15,274 nucleotides of DNA from DATIKM01 sp035477595. GTDB lineage: Bacteria; Armatimonadota; Chthonomonadetes; Chthonomonadales; CAJBBX01. Made by a program: the position numbers and the translations under genes. The notes beneath the pieces are model-generated. The model was not told the origin of the DNA. It ran no database searches and saw only the letters and a list, made by a program, of their open reading frames with translations. Within the stretch, counting starts at the first letter, position 1, and the number at the start of each line of letters is the position of its first letter. Of the stretch, positions 1 to 9,807 are shown piece by piece. The stretch is from the NCBI GenBank assembly GCA_035477595.1, contig DATIKM010000104.1:1-15274 (forward strand). Direction: 5' to 3'.

Positions 1-1403
1 AGCGCAATGTCCTCCACGTAGGGCGGCGACTCCAGGGTCGCAACGCCGCCGGAGTGCCTCAGCACGCTCCGGGCGGCGGCCCGGCCGGCCTTGGTGTCGA
101 ACCACTCCACGTCGTAGGAGCCGGCGGGCAGGTTCAGCCCCAGCGACACGCGGGTCCCTCCCCGAACGTAGGCGGCAAGCTGCCTCCCCGGCTCCGCCAG
201 CACGCGGACTGTGCCGCCCTGCGGGGCTCCCGACACCACGAGCTCGTCGTGCGGCGCCATCCGCAGGAACTCGAACCGCTCGATGAACCGCCTGAGCGCG
301 GCGATCTGCGCGCGTAGCGTCGGGCCGCCCCCGCCCGGCGTCGGCTCGGTCACCACGTGCGTGCCGTCCGGTCGCGCCACCGTGAACGAGTAGTCGAGGT
401 TGTTGTAGAGCGCGCCGCCCGCCATCATGAAGTCCCAGCCATCGGCCCGGTAGGGCAGGTCGGCATTGCCCCTGAAGCCCGTCTCGTCGAAGCCGATCGC
501 CCTGCGGTGGTGCCGGTTCAGCCGCACGGCGTCCGGCGGGCTCGCGTAGTGGAAGTTGAACAGACCCACCGCGGGGTGCGGGTCTTCGACGACCGCGCTC
601 CCGTTGGCGATGTTCTGCGCGATGAGATGCTTGTGCGGCAGCGCGGCCTGCGTCTCCACGATCACGTCGGCGATGCGGCGTTGCCACGCCATGGTGACGC
701 CGCCGAAGTACGGCTCATTGCATATCTCGAAGAAGACGTTGTCGAACCCGTTGAGCTCCCGCACGATCTTCCGCGTCATCTCTTCCTGCACGCGCTGAAG
801 ATCGGCGTGGCGAAGCGTGTAGACCTCCCCGCGGCCGACGCGGCCCACCCCGTTCACGTTGTTCGCCGCATTCATGGGGCTCAGGCGCCACATCGATTCC
901 TCGTAGAACGGGCAGAAAAGGGTCACCTCGACCACGATGCCCCGCCTACCGGCATCGGAGCAGAAGCGCCTCAGCCGCTCGAAGTAGGCAGGGTCCCACC
1001 GCGACAGGTCGAACCGGTTGCCGCCGCCGGCGTACCCCGGCTGGTCGGAGCGCGCCCAGGGGGTGATCAGCCGCCCCGGCGCGGGCGCCAGTGTGTTCTC
1101 CCGGATGTTGAAGTCGGACGGGCCCTCGACGTAGGCGCCTGTGAAGATGCGGGTGTAGTTGAGCCCATCGCGCCGCAGCGTGTCCAGGTACCGTACGGTG
1201 TCGAAGTCCAGGTTGACCACGGCGCCGTAGTGCTCCGCGGAGGTCACCAGCACGGTGGGCTTCCCGCGCCACAGGAAGTAGCTCGGGTTGGCCGGATGGA
1301 GCCGGATGGGCGTCGCGGCATCAGCCGGCAGAGCGGCGGACAGCGTGAGCCCCAGCAGCAGCGCGACGCCGAGACTCAGAACGGCGGATGTGTCGTTGTT
1401 CAT
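1..1403 (-). CDS. Secreted GH5-like glycoside hydrolase, C-terminus cut by window edge
   Basis: About 467 codons read on the minus strand from ATG 1401-1403, preceded by GAGGAGTGAC. The first 30 residues are a signal peptide (hydrophobic VALLLGLTLSAALPADAA), so the protein is exported. The mature start (HPANPSYFLWRGKP, then SAEHYG, DFDTVRYLDTL, GLNYTRIF) is that of cellulase-like (beta/alpha)8 hydrolases. Glu230 in ICNEPYF fits the clan-A acid/base and Glu307 in GFDETGF the nucleophile, about 77 residues apart as in GH5-type barrels. The end (VEWFDTKAG, then SPPYVEDIAL) resembles the small beta domain called collagen_bind_2, which usually closes such proteins, so only a few residues are probably missing. 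Substrate is unknown; a plant or microbial polysaccharide is likely. Sure of the hydrolase fold, less sure of the family number. Confidence 0.85.
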   Translation of the reverse strand, partial: MNNDTSAVLSLGVALLLGLTLSAALPADAATPIRLHPANPSYFLWRGKPTVLVTSAEHYGAVVNLDFDTVRYLDTLRRDGLNYTRIFTGAYVEGPSDFNIRENTLAPAPGRLITPWARSDQPGYAGGGNRFDLSRWDPAYFERLRRFCSDAGRRGIVVEVTLFCPFYEESMWRLSPMNAANNVNGVGRVGRGEVYTLRHADLQRVQEEMTRKIVRELNGFDNVFFEICNEPYFGGVTMAWQRRIADVIVETQAALPHKHLIAQNIANGSAVVEDPHPAVGLFNFHYASPPDAVRLNRHHRRAIGFDETGFRGNADLPYRADGWDFMMAGGALYNNLDYSFTVARPDGTHVVTEPTPGGGGPTLRAQIAALRRFIERFEFLRMAPHDELVVSGAPQGGTVRVLAEPGRQLAAYVRGGTRVSLGLNLPAGSYDVEWFDTKAGRAAARSVLRHSGGVATLESPPYVEDIA

Positions 1404-1624
1404 CGGTTCGGTCACTCCTCGAGACGCCCGCGAAGCGGTGCGCGCCGCCGGCTCGCGGAACGCTCCCGGGGGCCTCCCGCGCCAGCGCCGCGAGCGCCGT
1501 TCAGGAGCCGGCCCAGCGCCGGCCCGCCCTGGTGAAGCGGCAAACGCTCCTCCGCGCTCTCTCTGCGCCATGCGGCAGCCGGTCTCCTCCTCTATGAGCG
1601 CCCGCCAGCCGCTGGTCACGCTAA

Positions 1625-1660
1625 GCGGGGCCGCGCCGCCCGTCGGCGGTACGGCCCCGC
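1625..1660 (-). terminator. Strong stem-loop after the 178-residue secreted protein gene
   Basis: Arms GCGGGGCCG (1625-1633) and CGGCCCCGC (1652-1660) pair perfectly, and an inner pair CGCCG/CGGCG (1634-1638, 1644-1648) extends the stem. It lies about 28 bases beyond the minus-strand stop at 1688, where a terminator would sit. No T tract follows on the minus strand, so it may instead be an RNA-stabilising hairpin ahead of the hydrolase gene. Confidence 0.5.
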
Positions 1661-1687
1661 GTGCCGCACGGCAGGGCGAGCCGGGCT

Positions 1688-2224
1688 CTACGGCCGCCGC
1701 TCCCCCTCGCGGAAGAACACCCGGATGTCGCCACGCGCCACCACGCCCGCGAAGTCCAGCTTGCGGTCGCTCCGGATCGGGTCGAACCGCACGGCGATTG
1801 TGTCTTCCGCGCCGGACGCCGCGTCGGCGCCGCGGTTGTCGGCCACGCGCACGAACACGCGCCCCTGCACCCTCTCGACGCCGCGGCCCCCCCGGGTCAC
1901 CAGCACGCCCGGCCCGGCGAACTGAGCCGCCCTGGCCTGCCGGTCAACCTCGAGCCGCTGCACGTCCTGCATCCGAAGCTCCACGCCGAAGCGCTCGCGC
2001 GGATGGGCGAGCGCGAACCGAAAGTGCCCCTGGAGGCGCACGTCGCGCCCGGGCCGGCCCGGCGCCACCACGCGCCGCACCTCGAAGCCGAACTCCGCCG
2101 CACGCCCCTCCTCGCCGCGTGCCACGCCGCGCCCGACCGCGCCCTCGGCCAGCCACTGCGCAATCGCCGGTGTCACCAGCGCCATACCGAGCGCAACAAC
2201 GCCCAGCCACCGCACACGCCTCAT
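1688..2224 (-). CDS. Secreted 178-residue protein, post-COAP-1-like beta domain
   Basis: ATG at 2222-2224 has GGAGGA about 10 bases upstream. A basic, hydrophobic leader (MRRVRWLGVVALGMALVTPA) is a clear signal peptide, with cleavage probable near AIA-QW. The mature part follows a pattern seen in secreted proteins near so-called post-COAP-1 domains: a starting G, AEFGFEVRR, a G-x-LQGHF strand, IRVFV-type strands and DNRGAD followed by an acidic DTI. It is probably one small beta domain. No catalytic residues can be proposed. It lies 284 bp upstream of the glycoside hydrolase in the same direction, but the stem-loop between them suggests separate transcripts. The family link is from memory of the pattern and is tentative. 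Confidence 0.7.
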   Translation of the reverse strand: MRRVRWLGVVALGMALVTPAIAQWLAEGAVGRGVARGEEGRAAEFGFEVRRVVAPGRPGRDVRLQGHFRFALAHPRERFGVELRMQDVQRLEVDRQARAAQFAGPGVLVTRGGRGVERVQGRVFVRVADNRGADAASGAEDTIAVRFDPIRSDRKLDFAGVVARGDIRVFFREGERRP

Positions 2225-2420
2225 CGCTCCGTCCTCCGTGCGGCGCGAATCTGTGTGGGGGACGCGCCACGCCTGCCATCTCTGACGCAGGCCGGTGTCG
2301 ATGGTTCAACAGCCCGGCAGAGCGCAGGAGAACGCTGGCGCGCGCGCGAAGTGCAGTCCAGACCGCGCGAAAGGCAGGTGTCGTTTCCCGACGCAGTTGG
2401 GCGCGGCAAGGAGGGCCTGC

Positions 2421-2918
2421 ATGGGCACGACCAACGACAATCTGAAGGAGGCGTTCGCCGGCGAGAGCCAGGCGAACCGCAAGTACTCGGCGTTCGCGAC
2501 CAAGGCGGAGCAGGAGGGGTTCGCGACGGTGGCGCGCCTCTTCCGCGCGGCGGCCGAGGCCGAGGCCATCCACGCCCTCGGGCATCTGCGGGCGCTCGGC
2601 GGCGTGGGCACGACCGCCGAGAACCTGAAGGCGGCGGTCGATGGCGAGACCTACGAGTTCACCGTCATGTATCCGCCCATGATCGAGCTGGCCAACGCCG
2701 AGAACCACAAGGCGAAGCGCATGTTTGGCTTCGCCACCCGTGCCGAGGCCGTGCACGCGAAGCTCTACGCGATGGCGCTCGAGGCCGTGGCGACAGGGAA
2801 GGACCTCGAGGGGGTCGACTTCTACCTGTGCCCGGTCTGTGGCAACATCGAGATGGGCTCGCCACCGGACGCCTGCGGCATCTGCGGGGTCAACGGGGAC
2901 CGCTTCGTACGCATGTAG
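2421..2918 (+). CDS. rbr: Rubrerythrin (165 residues)
   Basis: Rubrerythrin reduces hydrogen peroxide in the cytoplasm, using a diiron centre in a four-helix bundle and a C-terminal rubredoxin iron as electron relay. Both parts are visible. The ferritin-like ligands are Glu15 (AGESQANRKY), Glu48 and His51 (EAEAIHAL), Glu76 or Glu79 (GETYEF before MYPPM), and Glu109 with His112 (RAEAVHAK). The rubredoxin knuckles are Cys137/Cys140 (CPVCGN) and Cys152/Cys155 (CGIC). ATG 2421 is preferred to an earlier in-frame start because AGGAGGG (2408-2414) precedes it at good spacing and family homology begins with GTTNDNLKEAF. It stands alone, divergent from 1688-2224. Presence suggests an anaerobic or microaerobic life, or oxidative stress defence. 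Confidence 0.97.
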   Translation: MGTTNDNLKEAFAGESQANRKYSAFATKAEQEGFATVARLFRAAAEAEAIHALGHLRALGGVGTTAENLKAAVDGETYEFTVMYPPMIELANAENHKAKRMFGFATRAEAVHAKLYAMALEAVATGKDLEGVDFYLCPVCGNIEMGSPPDACGICGVNGDRFVRM

Positions 2919-3202
2919 TCGCCCGGCCCGCCCCGCGCGCTGCGCCTTGCTCGCCGTGCCGACCGCCGCTCCGGTGTCCCAGTCGCCCGAGACGCTGCGA
3001 CGCGATGTGTCGCGGACCTCGCACACGCCGAGCCCCGGGCGGGGGCGGTGTCACACCTCAGTCCGCCGCCCCGGGTCCGCTCACGCGACAGCGTGGGAAG
3101 CGCTCGCCAGTACCCAGGCGCCGGCGTGCCAGCAGGAGGCGCCGCGCCCCCTCACCCGCACGTAGCGTCAGGGCCGGCCAGCCCGCCCACGCAGATGACG
3201 GG

Positions 3203-3415
3203 CTACTCGGCGACCGGAGCGGCTGTGTCGGCATGGCCGGGCGCGGCCGGCCGGGGGCCATCCGCCGTCGGTTGCGTGGTTACGTCCACCCGCACGGCGC
3301 CCGACGGCGCCTCGGAGGCTGGGACCACCAATGGATCGGGCCGGTCGCAGCCCGTGAGGAAGCTGGCCGCCCCCAGCAGGGCGGCCAGCGAGAGCCAGCG
3401 TCGTGAACGAACCAT
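3203..3415 (-). CDS. Small lipoprotein (70 residues)
   Basis: ATG at 3413-3415 with AGAGGAGA about 8 bases upstream. The first 21 residues (VRSRRWLSLAALLGAASFL) form a lipoprotein signal ending in the lipobox LTGC, so Cys is expected to be lipidated. The mature part is about 50 residues, rich in Pro, Ala and Thr, with no recognisable domain; it is probably a flexible surface tail. It follows the pseudopilin by 87 bp with a terminator-like hairpin between, so it may be expressed partly by read-through. Function unknown. Confidence 0.7.
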   Translation of the reverse strand: MVRSRRWLSLAALLGAASFLTGCDRPDPLVVPASEAPSGAVRVDVTTQPTADGPRPAAPGHADTAAPVAE

Positions 3416-3452
3416 CGCTCTGGTCTCCTCTCTTGTCTGACCCCGGGCCAAA

Positions 3453-3484
3453 GGGGCCTGCCTTACAGACGCAGCGCAGGCCCC
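3453..3484 (-). terminator. Terminator-like hairpin after the pseudopilin gene
   Basis: GGGGCCTGC (3453-3461) and GCAGGCCCC (3476-3484) form a perfect 9-bp stem with a 14-base loop. On the minus strand it begins 18 bases past the pseudopilin stop and is followed by TTT, so a weak intrinsic terminator or attenuator ahead of the lipoprotein gene fits. Confidence 0.55.
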
Positions 3485-3502
3485 CTCCGCGCATCGCTCC
3501 CG

Positions 3503-4330
3503 CTACTGAATGGTCGGACCGTAGGCCCAGTACCACTGGCAGCCGGGCTCAGCGTTGAGCCACGCGCGGGTGGGCAAGCCATTGGCATCGACCTCAGCCC
3601 ACGGCGACAGGGCGCTCGGGTTTCGCACCCACCTTGCGTGCCCGTCCATGTACACGTAGTTGCTGCCTTCGCCGTGCACCCACCAGGATCGATCCAGGTT
3701 GTACGACATGTGACATGTGCCGGTGCAACCGTCGCCGCTGGCCCGGAACCTCCATACCGCCTCCGCCGCCCCGCCCTGCGTCCAGCCGCAGGCGTTGCCG
3801 AACGAGGCGAGTGGGAATGCGTTGCCGATGCCGGGCATCGACTGCCTGCCCATGCCCTCCGAGAACATGATGACGCGGGCAGGAGCCGGCGAGAAGGCCT
3901 CGGACCACTGGTTCAGGTAGCCGTTCAGCAGCAAGCCGATGACCACGCCGCTCGCCGTCCCCATGCCCCAGAAGTCCCGAATCTCGTGGTCGGGACAGGT
4001 GTAGACGCCCCAGTTCCTGACGTAGGGCTGTATGGAGTTCGACCAGTAGCTGAAGCGCCGCGCCATGGCGGCGGGGGTCGTGGCAGTGATGTCGGCGGGC
4101 GTCACGAACGCCGCGCGCCGGCCACCCGGCACGGTGAGAGGGAACAGCCCGTCGTAGTCCACCACGTACATCAGGACGCCCATAGACATCTGCTTGGAGT
4201 TCGACAGACAGGCGCTCTGGCGCGCTCTGGCTCGGGCCTGCGCGAACACTGGGAAGAGAATTGCTGCGAGTATCGCGATAATCGCGATTACGACTAGCAG
4301 CTCAATGAGTGTGAATGCTCGACGACGCAT
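3503..4330 (-). CDS. Type II/IV pseudopilin-like protein, H-X9-DG type (275 residues)
   Basis: ATG 4328-4330 is chosen because AAGGAGA lies about 9 bases upstream and the class III signal starts here: MRRRA followed by FTLIELLVVIAIIAILAAIL. Prepilin peptidase should cut before Phe6, and Glu10 is the conserved mature Glu5. The first helix continues into FPVFAQARARARQ, CLSNSKQ and MYVVDYDG. The C-terminus carries the YVYMDGHARW segment of the H-X9-DG family, common in Planctomycetota and Armatimonadota, where dozens of paralogues may occur. Such proteins are anchored in the inner membrane and form a pseudopilus-like or surface structure; the cargo is unknown. It lies 109 bp downstream of the LacI gene and is probably controlled by it. 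Confidence 0.93.
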   Translation of the reverse strand: MRRRAFTLIELLVVIAIIAILAAILFPVFAQARARARQSACLSNSKQMSMGVLMYVVDYDGLFPLTVPGGRRAAFVTPADITATTPAAMARRFSYWSNSIQPYVRNWGVYTCPDHEIRDFWGMGTASGVVIGLLLNGYLNQWSEAFSPAPARVIMFSEGMGRQSMPGIGNAFPLASFGNACGWTQGGAAEAVWRFRASGDGCTGTCHMSYNLDRSWWVHGEGSNYVYMDGHARWVRNPSALSPWAEVDANGLPTRAWLNAEPGCQWYWAYGPTIQ

Positions 4331-4439
4331 GACGCTACTCTCCTTCGGGTACCCCCTGCTCTCTTGCGCGGTAATGACCTCGGCCCTTAGGGTCCCTGGC
4401 GCCCCCAAACCACGGACCACTCCGTCCCGCGGTTGCGGC

Positions 4440-5480
4440 TCAGACTGATACCGGTGCTGGCCCCATCACCTCCTCCCCGGTCTGGTCGAACGTTCCCTGC
4501 CCCGCGGGTCCGGACGACGCTCGCACGAGCAACCGCGCGGGCAGCTCCGCGCTCTGCTGAGGTCGTTCGGGATCCTTGAGCCTGTTCGCCATGAACTCCC
4601 AGGCGATCCGGCACATCTCGTCCACCGGGTGGACGATCGTCGACAACGGCGTTGGCAGGTACTCGCCGTCTTCGATGCCGTCGCACCCAACGATGGCAAC
4701 GTCCTCCGGGACGCGAAGCCCTGCGTCCAGAGCTCCGCGGTAGACCGCTATGGCAACTTCGTCGTTCTGGCAGAAGAAAGCGCCGGGGCATCCACGCTCG
4801 CGGATGTAGGAGGTCACCAGAGCGCGATTGGTTCGCCGCGTCTCGTCGGGGATGAACACCACTTCCGGCTGCCTGCCTGCCGAAGCCATCACCTCCCTGT
4901 AGGCATTGGTCCTGGGGTCGTCCTCGCGGTACAGCCAGCCAACCGTGCGCCCGGTTCTCGTCTCCACCAGGTGCTGTACGGCCTCGGTTGCGCCGAGCTT
5001 CAGGTCAACGCGGACGTGGTCAACGGTCTCCACGCACAGGGCGCCGAGCGAGACGATGGGCTTGGGCAGGCGCGGAAACGCGTCAATACAGCGCAGCAGA
5101 GGATCGCGCACGTCGAGGGCCAGGATGCCGTCGGCGAGGCTGTCGGGCGCCTGCCAGGCCGCAGCACCCTCGGCCGGAGTATGGAAACCGCGGATCACGG
5201 GGTGATAGCCTCTGCGCACCGACTCCGCATAGAGGTGCCCGCCTACCATCGCGTAGTAGGCTGTGTAGGGGTCGTTGATCCACAGACTGACGAGCTGCGA
5301 GCTCCCTGTAACGAGGGCCCGGCCCCGCATATCGGGCACGTACCCCAAGCTGAGCGCTGCCTCCTGTACCCTCTGACGTGTGCGCGCCGAGACGAACGGG
5401 CTCTCAGGATCATGCAGTGCGCGGGACACCGTCGCCGGAGAGAGGTGGAGCATGCTTGAGATGTCGCGTATGGTAGCCAT
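4440..5480 (-). CDS. LacI-family transcriptional regulator (346 residues)
   Basis: Residues 2-50 are the LacI helix-turn-helix and hinge: TIRDISSMLHLSPATVSRAL, then a second segment RTRQRVQEAALSLGYVPD. Residues about 60-330 form the periplasmic-binding-protein-like sensor, with GAFFCQNDEVA, VAIVGCDGIEDG and TPLSTIVHPVDEM as typical late landmarks. It is a cytoplasmic DNA-binding protein, probably sensing a sugar. ATG 5478-5480 is preferred to GTG 5499-5501 because family homology starts at MATIRDI. Its own promoter (5551-5579) and a palindromic operator (5518-5533) lie just upstream, suggesting self-repression. It precedes the pseudopilin and lipoprotein genes, all on the minus strand; a link to nearby carbohydrate use is inference. 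Confidence 0.95.
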   Translation of the reverse strand: MATIRDISSMLHLSPATVSRALHDPESPFVSARTRQRVQEAALSLGYVPDMRGRALVTGSSQLVSLWINDPYTAYYAMVGGHLYAESVRRGYHPVIRGFHTPAEGAAAWQAPDSLADGILALDVRDPLLRCIDAFPRLPKPIVSLGALCVETVDHVRVDLKLGATEAVQHLVETRTGRTVGWLYREDDPRTNAYREVMASAGRQPEVVFIPDETRRTNRALVTSYIRERGCPGAFFCQNDEVAIAVYRGALDAGLRVPEDVAIVGCDGIEDGEYLPTPLSTIVHPVDEMCRIAWEFMANRLKDPERPQQSAELPARLLVRASSGPAGQGTFDQTGEEVMGPAPVSV

Positions 5481-5517
5481 TTCAGACCCCGATGCTCCCA
5501 CGAATGCGTCGGACCAC

Positions 5518-5533
5518 GAAAGCTAACGCTTTC
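5518..5533. promoter_or_regulatory. LacI-type operator palindrome
   Basis: GAAAGC-TAAC-GCTTTC, perfect 6-bp arms around a 4-base spacer. The GAAAGC/GCTTTC halves are typical of LacI/GalR-family operators. It lies 37-53 bases upstream of the regulator's ATG and just downstream of the predicted transcription start, so bound protein would block elongation. Confidence 0.75.
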
Positions 5534-5550
5534 TAGAAACCGATTGCTAT

Positions 5551-5579
5551 ACTGTAGCCGGGGTCAGTCCGGTTGTCAA
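5551..5579 (-). promoter_or_regulatory. Sigma-70-type promoter of the LacI-family gene
   Basis: On the minus strand, TTGACA (5574-5579, exact consensus) and TACAGT (5551-5556, 4 of 6) are 17 bases apart. The start of transcription would fall near 5544, with the operator at about +11 to +27. Confidence 0.75.
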
Positions 5580-5808
5580 GTGCGAAGCGATGGGTGCTTT
5601 GTGACTGCTCGGGGAAGACGTCCGGCGTAGTTGCTCAGTGAGGATGCCCGCATGCTGGCGGGTATGGGGGCTGTCACGTGGAGCGAGAAGCGGCAGCGCC
5701 GGGCGCCGGTGTTGGCGAGGCTGTGCGGTTGAGGTAAGGTGCGCCAGGGAAGTCGATCATCTCGGAGCGCTTCCGGCGCGCCTGGGCGGGAACGAGCGGT
5801 GTTGACCA

Positions 5809-6924
5809 ATGCTTGAGCGGCCGCTGCGGCTGATTGCGGGCATCACCGGCTTCGGCGCGCCCGGCGTTGATGTGGTCCTCCCCCAGCGCGCGAGCCCCCG
5901 CGGGTCGCTCCTCTCTGGCGTCGTCGTGCTCCGCGGCGGGATCGTGCCCATGCGCGTGTACTCCATCCGAGCGCAGCTCGATGCGTACGACCACGAGCGC
6001 GACCGAATGCGCCGCAGCACGATCGCCGAGACCACGCTGGGCGGCGGCATCACCCTTATGCCCCGCGAGCGGCGCGAGTTCCCGCTGGATCTCCGCATCC
6101 CCGACGATGCTCGCCTGACCCACGACGCCAGCCTGCTCGATGCGCTGCTGGGCGATGGACCTGGCGCTCGCACCGCCACGGCCAATCCGCAACTCCGGCC
6201 ATCTGGCGGACGCCCATCGCCTGGAGGATCTGGCTGCCTCCTCGAGGCGTGGCTCGACATAGGGTGGTGGGCTGCTCGGCGGAGCGACCTCTCGGTGCTG
6301 AATATCGTGGAGCACCGCGAGGTGGTCGCGATCGGCGAGGTGATCGAAGCGCTCGGCTTCCAGCGGGCCAGGCGCCTGAGGCTCAAGCCGCCAGATGAGC
6401 GGGTCTACGTGAGGGACTACGACCCGCCGCGCCACGTCGCGGACCGGCTCGGGGCGCTGTCGCTCACGCTCCGCATCGAGGGCTCGGATGCCACCTGCAC
6501 GCTGGACCTCAACCGCCCGAACCGCGGCCTCATTGAGAGGCTCCGCGCGCTCATCGGGGCCGACCGCGCGCGCACCACGTTGCGCTTCGCCAGGGAGACG
6601 CTGCTGACCGAGGACGGCGAACCAGACGGCCGCGCGGCGAGGCCGGTCGTCGAGGAGGCCCTCTCAGCTGTGCTGGCTGTACTAACGGAGGCCGGCGATC
6701 CCCGCTGGACGCTCCTACGACCCGCCGGAGCGCCCACCGATGGCGTCGAGACGCTGCTCCGCCCCGCTGCGGCCGCGCACCGCCAGGACGATGGGACCCT
6801 CCTCCGCCCCGCCGGCCCGCGGGCCGACAGTGCGCATGCGCCGGCTTCCGACCATGCCGGCAACGAAGGGGCGAAACCGGACAAGGACCCGCGCGCGTCT
6901 ACGGGAGAAGACCCCGGCCGCTGA
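5809..6924 (+). CDS. Spo0M-like arrestin-fold protein with TLLRPA-repeat tail (371 residues)
   Basis: Residues about 10-250 follow the sporulation-control protein Spo0M pattern: GAPGVDVVLPQ, then SGVVVLRGG, IRAQLDAYDHERD and FPLDLRIPDDARLTHD, a two-part beta sandwich like arrestins. In Bacillus, Spo0M is a cytoplasmic scaffold affecting sporulation and cell division; its function elsewhere is unclear. Residues about 300-371 are disordered and contain TLLRPA three times (Thr301, Thr315, Thr330), then a charged Gly/Pro/Asp end. ATG 5809 has no clear ribosome site, but homology begins close to it. The stop is 35 bp before the ABC transporter gene, so the two are likely one operon. The middle of the arrestin part (about 120-145) is richer in Gly and Pro than usual. 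Confidence 0.8.
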   Translation: MLERPLRLIAGITGFGAPGVDVVLPQRASPRGSLLSGVVVLRGGIVPMRVYSIRAQLDAYDHERDRMRRSTIAETTLGGGITLMPRERREFPLDLRIPDDARLTHDASLLDALLGDGPGARTATANPQLRPSGGRPSPGGSGCLLEAWLDIGWWAARRSDLSVLNIVEHREVVAIGEVIEALGFQRARRLRLKPPDERVYVRDYDPPRHVADRLGALSLTLRIEGSDATCTLDLNRPNRGLIERLRALIGADRARTTLRFARETLLTEDGEPDGRAARPVVEEALSAVLAVLTEAGDPRWTLLRPAGAPTDGVETLLRPAAAAHRQDDGTLLRPAGPRADSAHAPASDHAGNEGAKPDKDPRASTGEDPGR

Positions 6925-6959
6925 TCGTCAGCCATCACCGAGAGGACCCGTCACCCGGC

Positions 6960-8735
<1,776 letters not shown>

Positions 8736-8989
8736 GCGCGCCGGCGCCGCCCTGCACCGCCTGCGCCGCCTGCAGTGCGAGCGCGCCCGCCTCGGTAGCC
8801 CGACGTCGGGCACGTTCGCGTGTCTCTCGTCGCGGCAGGTGCGGAGCGGTAAGCCGCCGAAGCAGGAGCCAGGCGCGCGGTGCCACAGACGGCCCGACTG
8901 CGCCGCACGTACGGGAGGCTGTAATGGCGCGACGGAGCGGAGCGGGAGCTTGGGAGCCGGCGGCCAGCGGGTTGCGCCAACGTTGCTGC
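8736..8989. other. 254-bp stretch without a recognised gene
   Basis: It lies between the ABC transporter stop and the last residues that can be aligned to the broken integrase. I looked on the minus strand for the missing integrase C-terminus (a HxLRHSFATHLL-like box, LGH, and the catalytic Tyr) in all three frames and did not see it. Open frames here are GC-rich shadows. Confidence 0.6.
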
Positions 8990-9807
8990 CCGAGCGCCCT
9001 CGCGAGCGGCGAGGCGGCCGACTTTTGGCAGGCTGCTCCGGTCCAAGCGGTGGCCGGGCACCACGCCACCGCGGGGTTCCACCCACAGCCGCTCAGAGAG
9101 AAAGAGATGCTGCCAGATCGATTCCTGGTTCGCTTCCGGGTGTCTACGCTCCAGGGCATAGGGCAGGTACACCGCGCCGTAGCCCCCGGCCAGGTTCTGC
9201 TGGTCTAAGCGTTTGACTTGCTGGAGATGCTCCTGAAGCAGGGCAATGAGACTGTCGCGGAGCATCGTCACTCCGTCCTGCTCCCACTTGACGTGGCGGA
9301 GGATGATGGAGCGTTGAGCAAGGTCAATGCCCTTCACGCGCAGCCGCAGGCATTCCATCAGCCGCATGCCGGAGCCGCAGAGGAGTTGGGCCATCGGTTG
9401 GCGGGCCCTCGACAGGTGGTCAAGGATGCGGCGCACTTCCTCTTTGATCAGCACCGCGGGCAGGCGTTTGGGTCTCCTGGCGCGCAGAGCGTCAATGGGT
9501 CCCAGGTCTTTGTGGAGCACCTCACGGTAGAGGAAGCGCAATGGGCTGAGGGCCTACTTCTGCGTAGAGGCGGCGACATTTTCGTTCGCCGCCAGATAGG
9601 TGTAGACAGCTTCGACTTCGGGTGTGCCCATCTCATTCAGATGGCACTTGCTGTGGAAGACGGTACAACGGCGGATCCAGGCTACGTAGGCGTTTGCAGT
9701 GCGGATGGGATATTGTTTGAGGCGGATGGCATCCCTAGCCGGGTCGAGCAGTCTTTCCCCCCTGGTTCAATCTGGCCCTCTCCCTGTTGGCAGGTTGTGA
9801 TGTTCAT
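8990..9807 (-). pseudogene. Degenerate integron integrase (tyrosine recombinase)
   Basis: On the minus strand the frame reads LLDPARDAIRLKQYPIRTA, then AYVAWIRR, EMGTPEVEAVYTYLA, ENVAASTQK, stop, ALSPLRFLYREVLHKDLGP, LPAVLIKEEVRRILDHL and CGSGMRLMECLRLRVKGIDL. This matches integron integrases (IntI) rather than plain XerC/D. Three kinds of damage are visible. An amber codon lies in frame at 9554-9556. The only plausible ATG (9805-9807) joins the frame only if one G is restored in a G6 run (9757-9762, minus strand). Homology fades near 8990, before the R-H-R-Y catalytic boxes. The loop after box I is also eroded (RHVKWEQDGVTM). It points away from the cassettes, as in real integrons. Confidence 0.9.

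Noticed and set aside
357..1535. Long plus-strand open frame
   Set aside because: It is the antisense shadow of the glycoside hydrolase, which has a signal peptide, catalytic motifs and a ribosome site.
3032..3046. GCCCC-GGGCG-GGGGC hairpin as terminator of rubrerythrin
   Set aside because: A 5-bp stem in very GC-rich DNA more than 110 bp past the stop and without a T tract; expected by chance.
1661..3406. 581-codon plus-strand open frame and several overlapping minus-strand frames
   Set aside because: Low-complexity Arg/Ala/Pro translations that cross rubrerythrin and neighbouring genes in other frames; caused by high GC.
5647..5662. CCCGC/GCGGG hairpin upstream of the Spo0M-like gene
   Set aside because: Short arms in GC-rich DNA; no riboswitch or terminator features around it.
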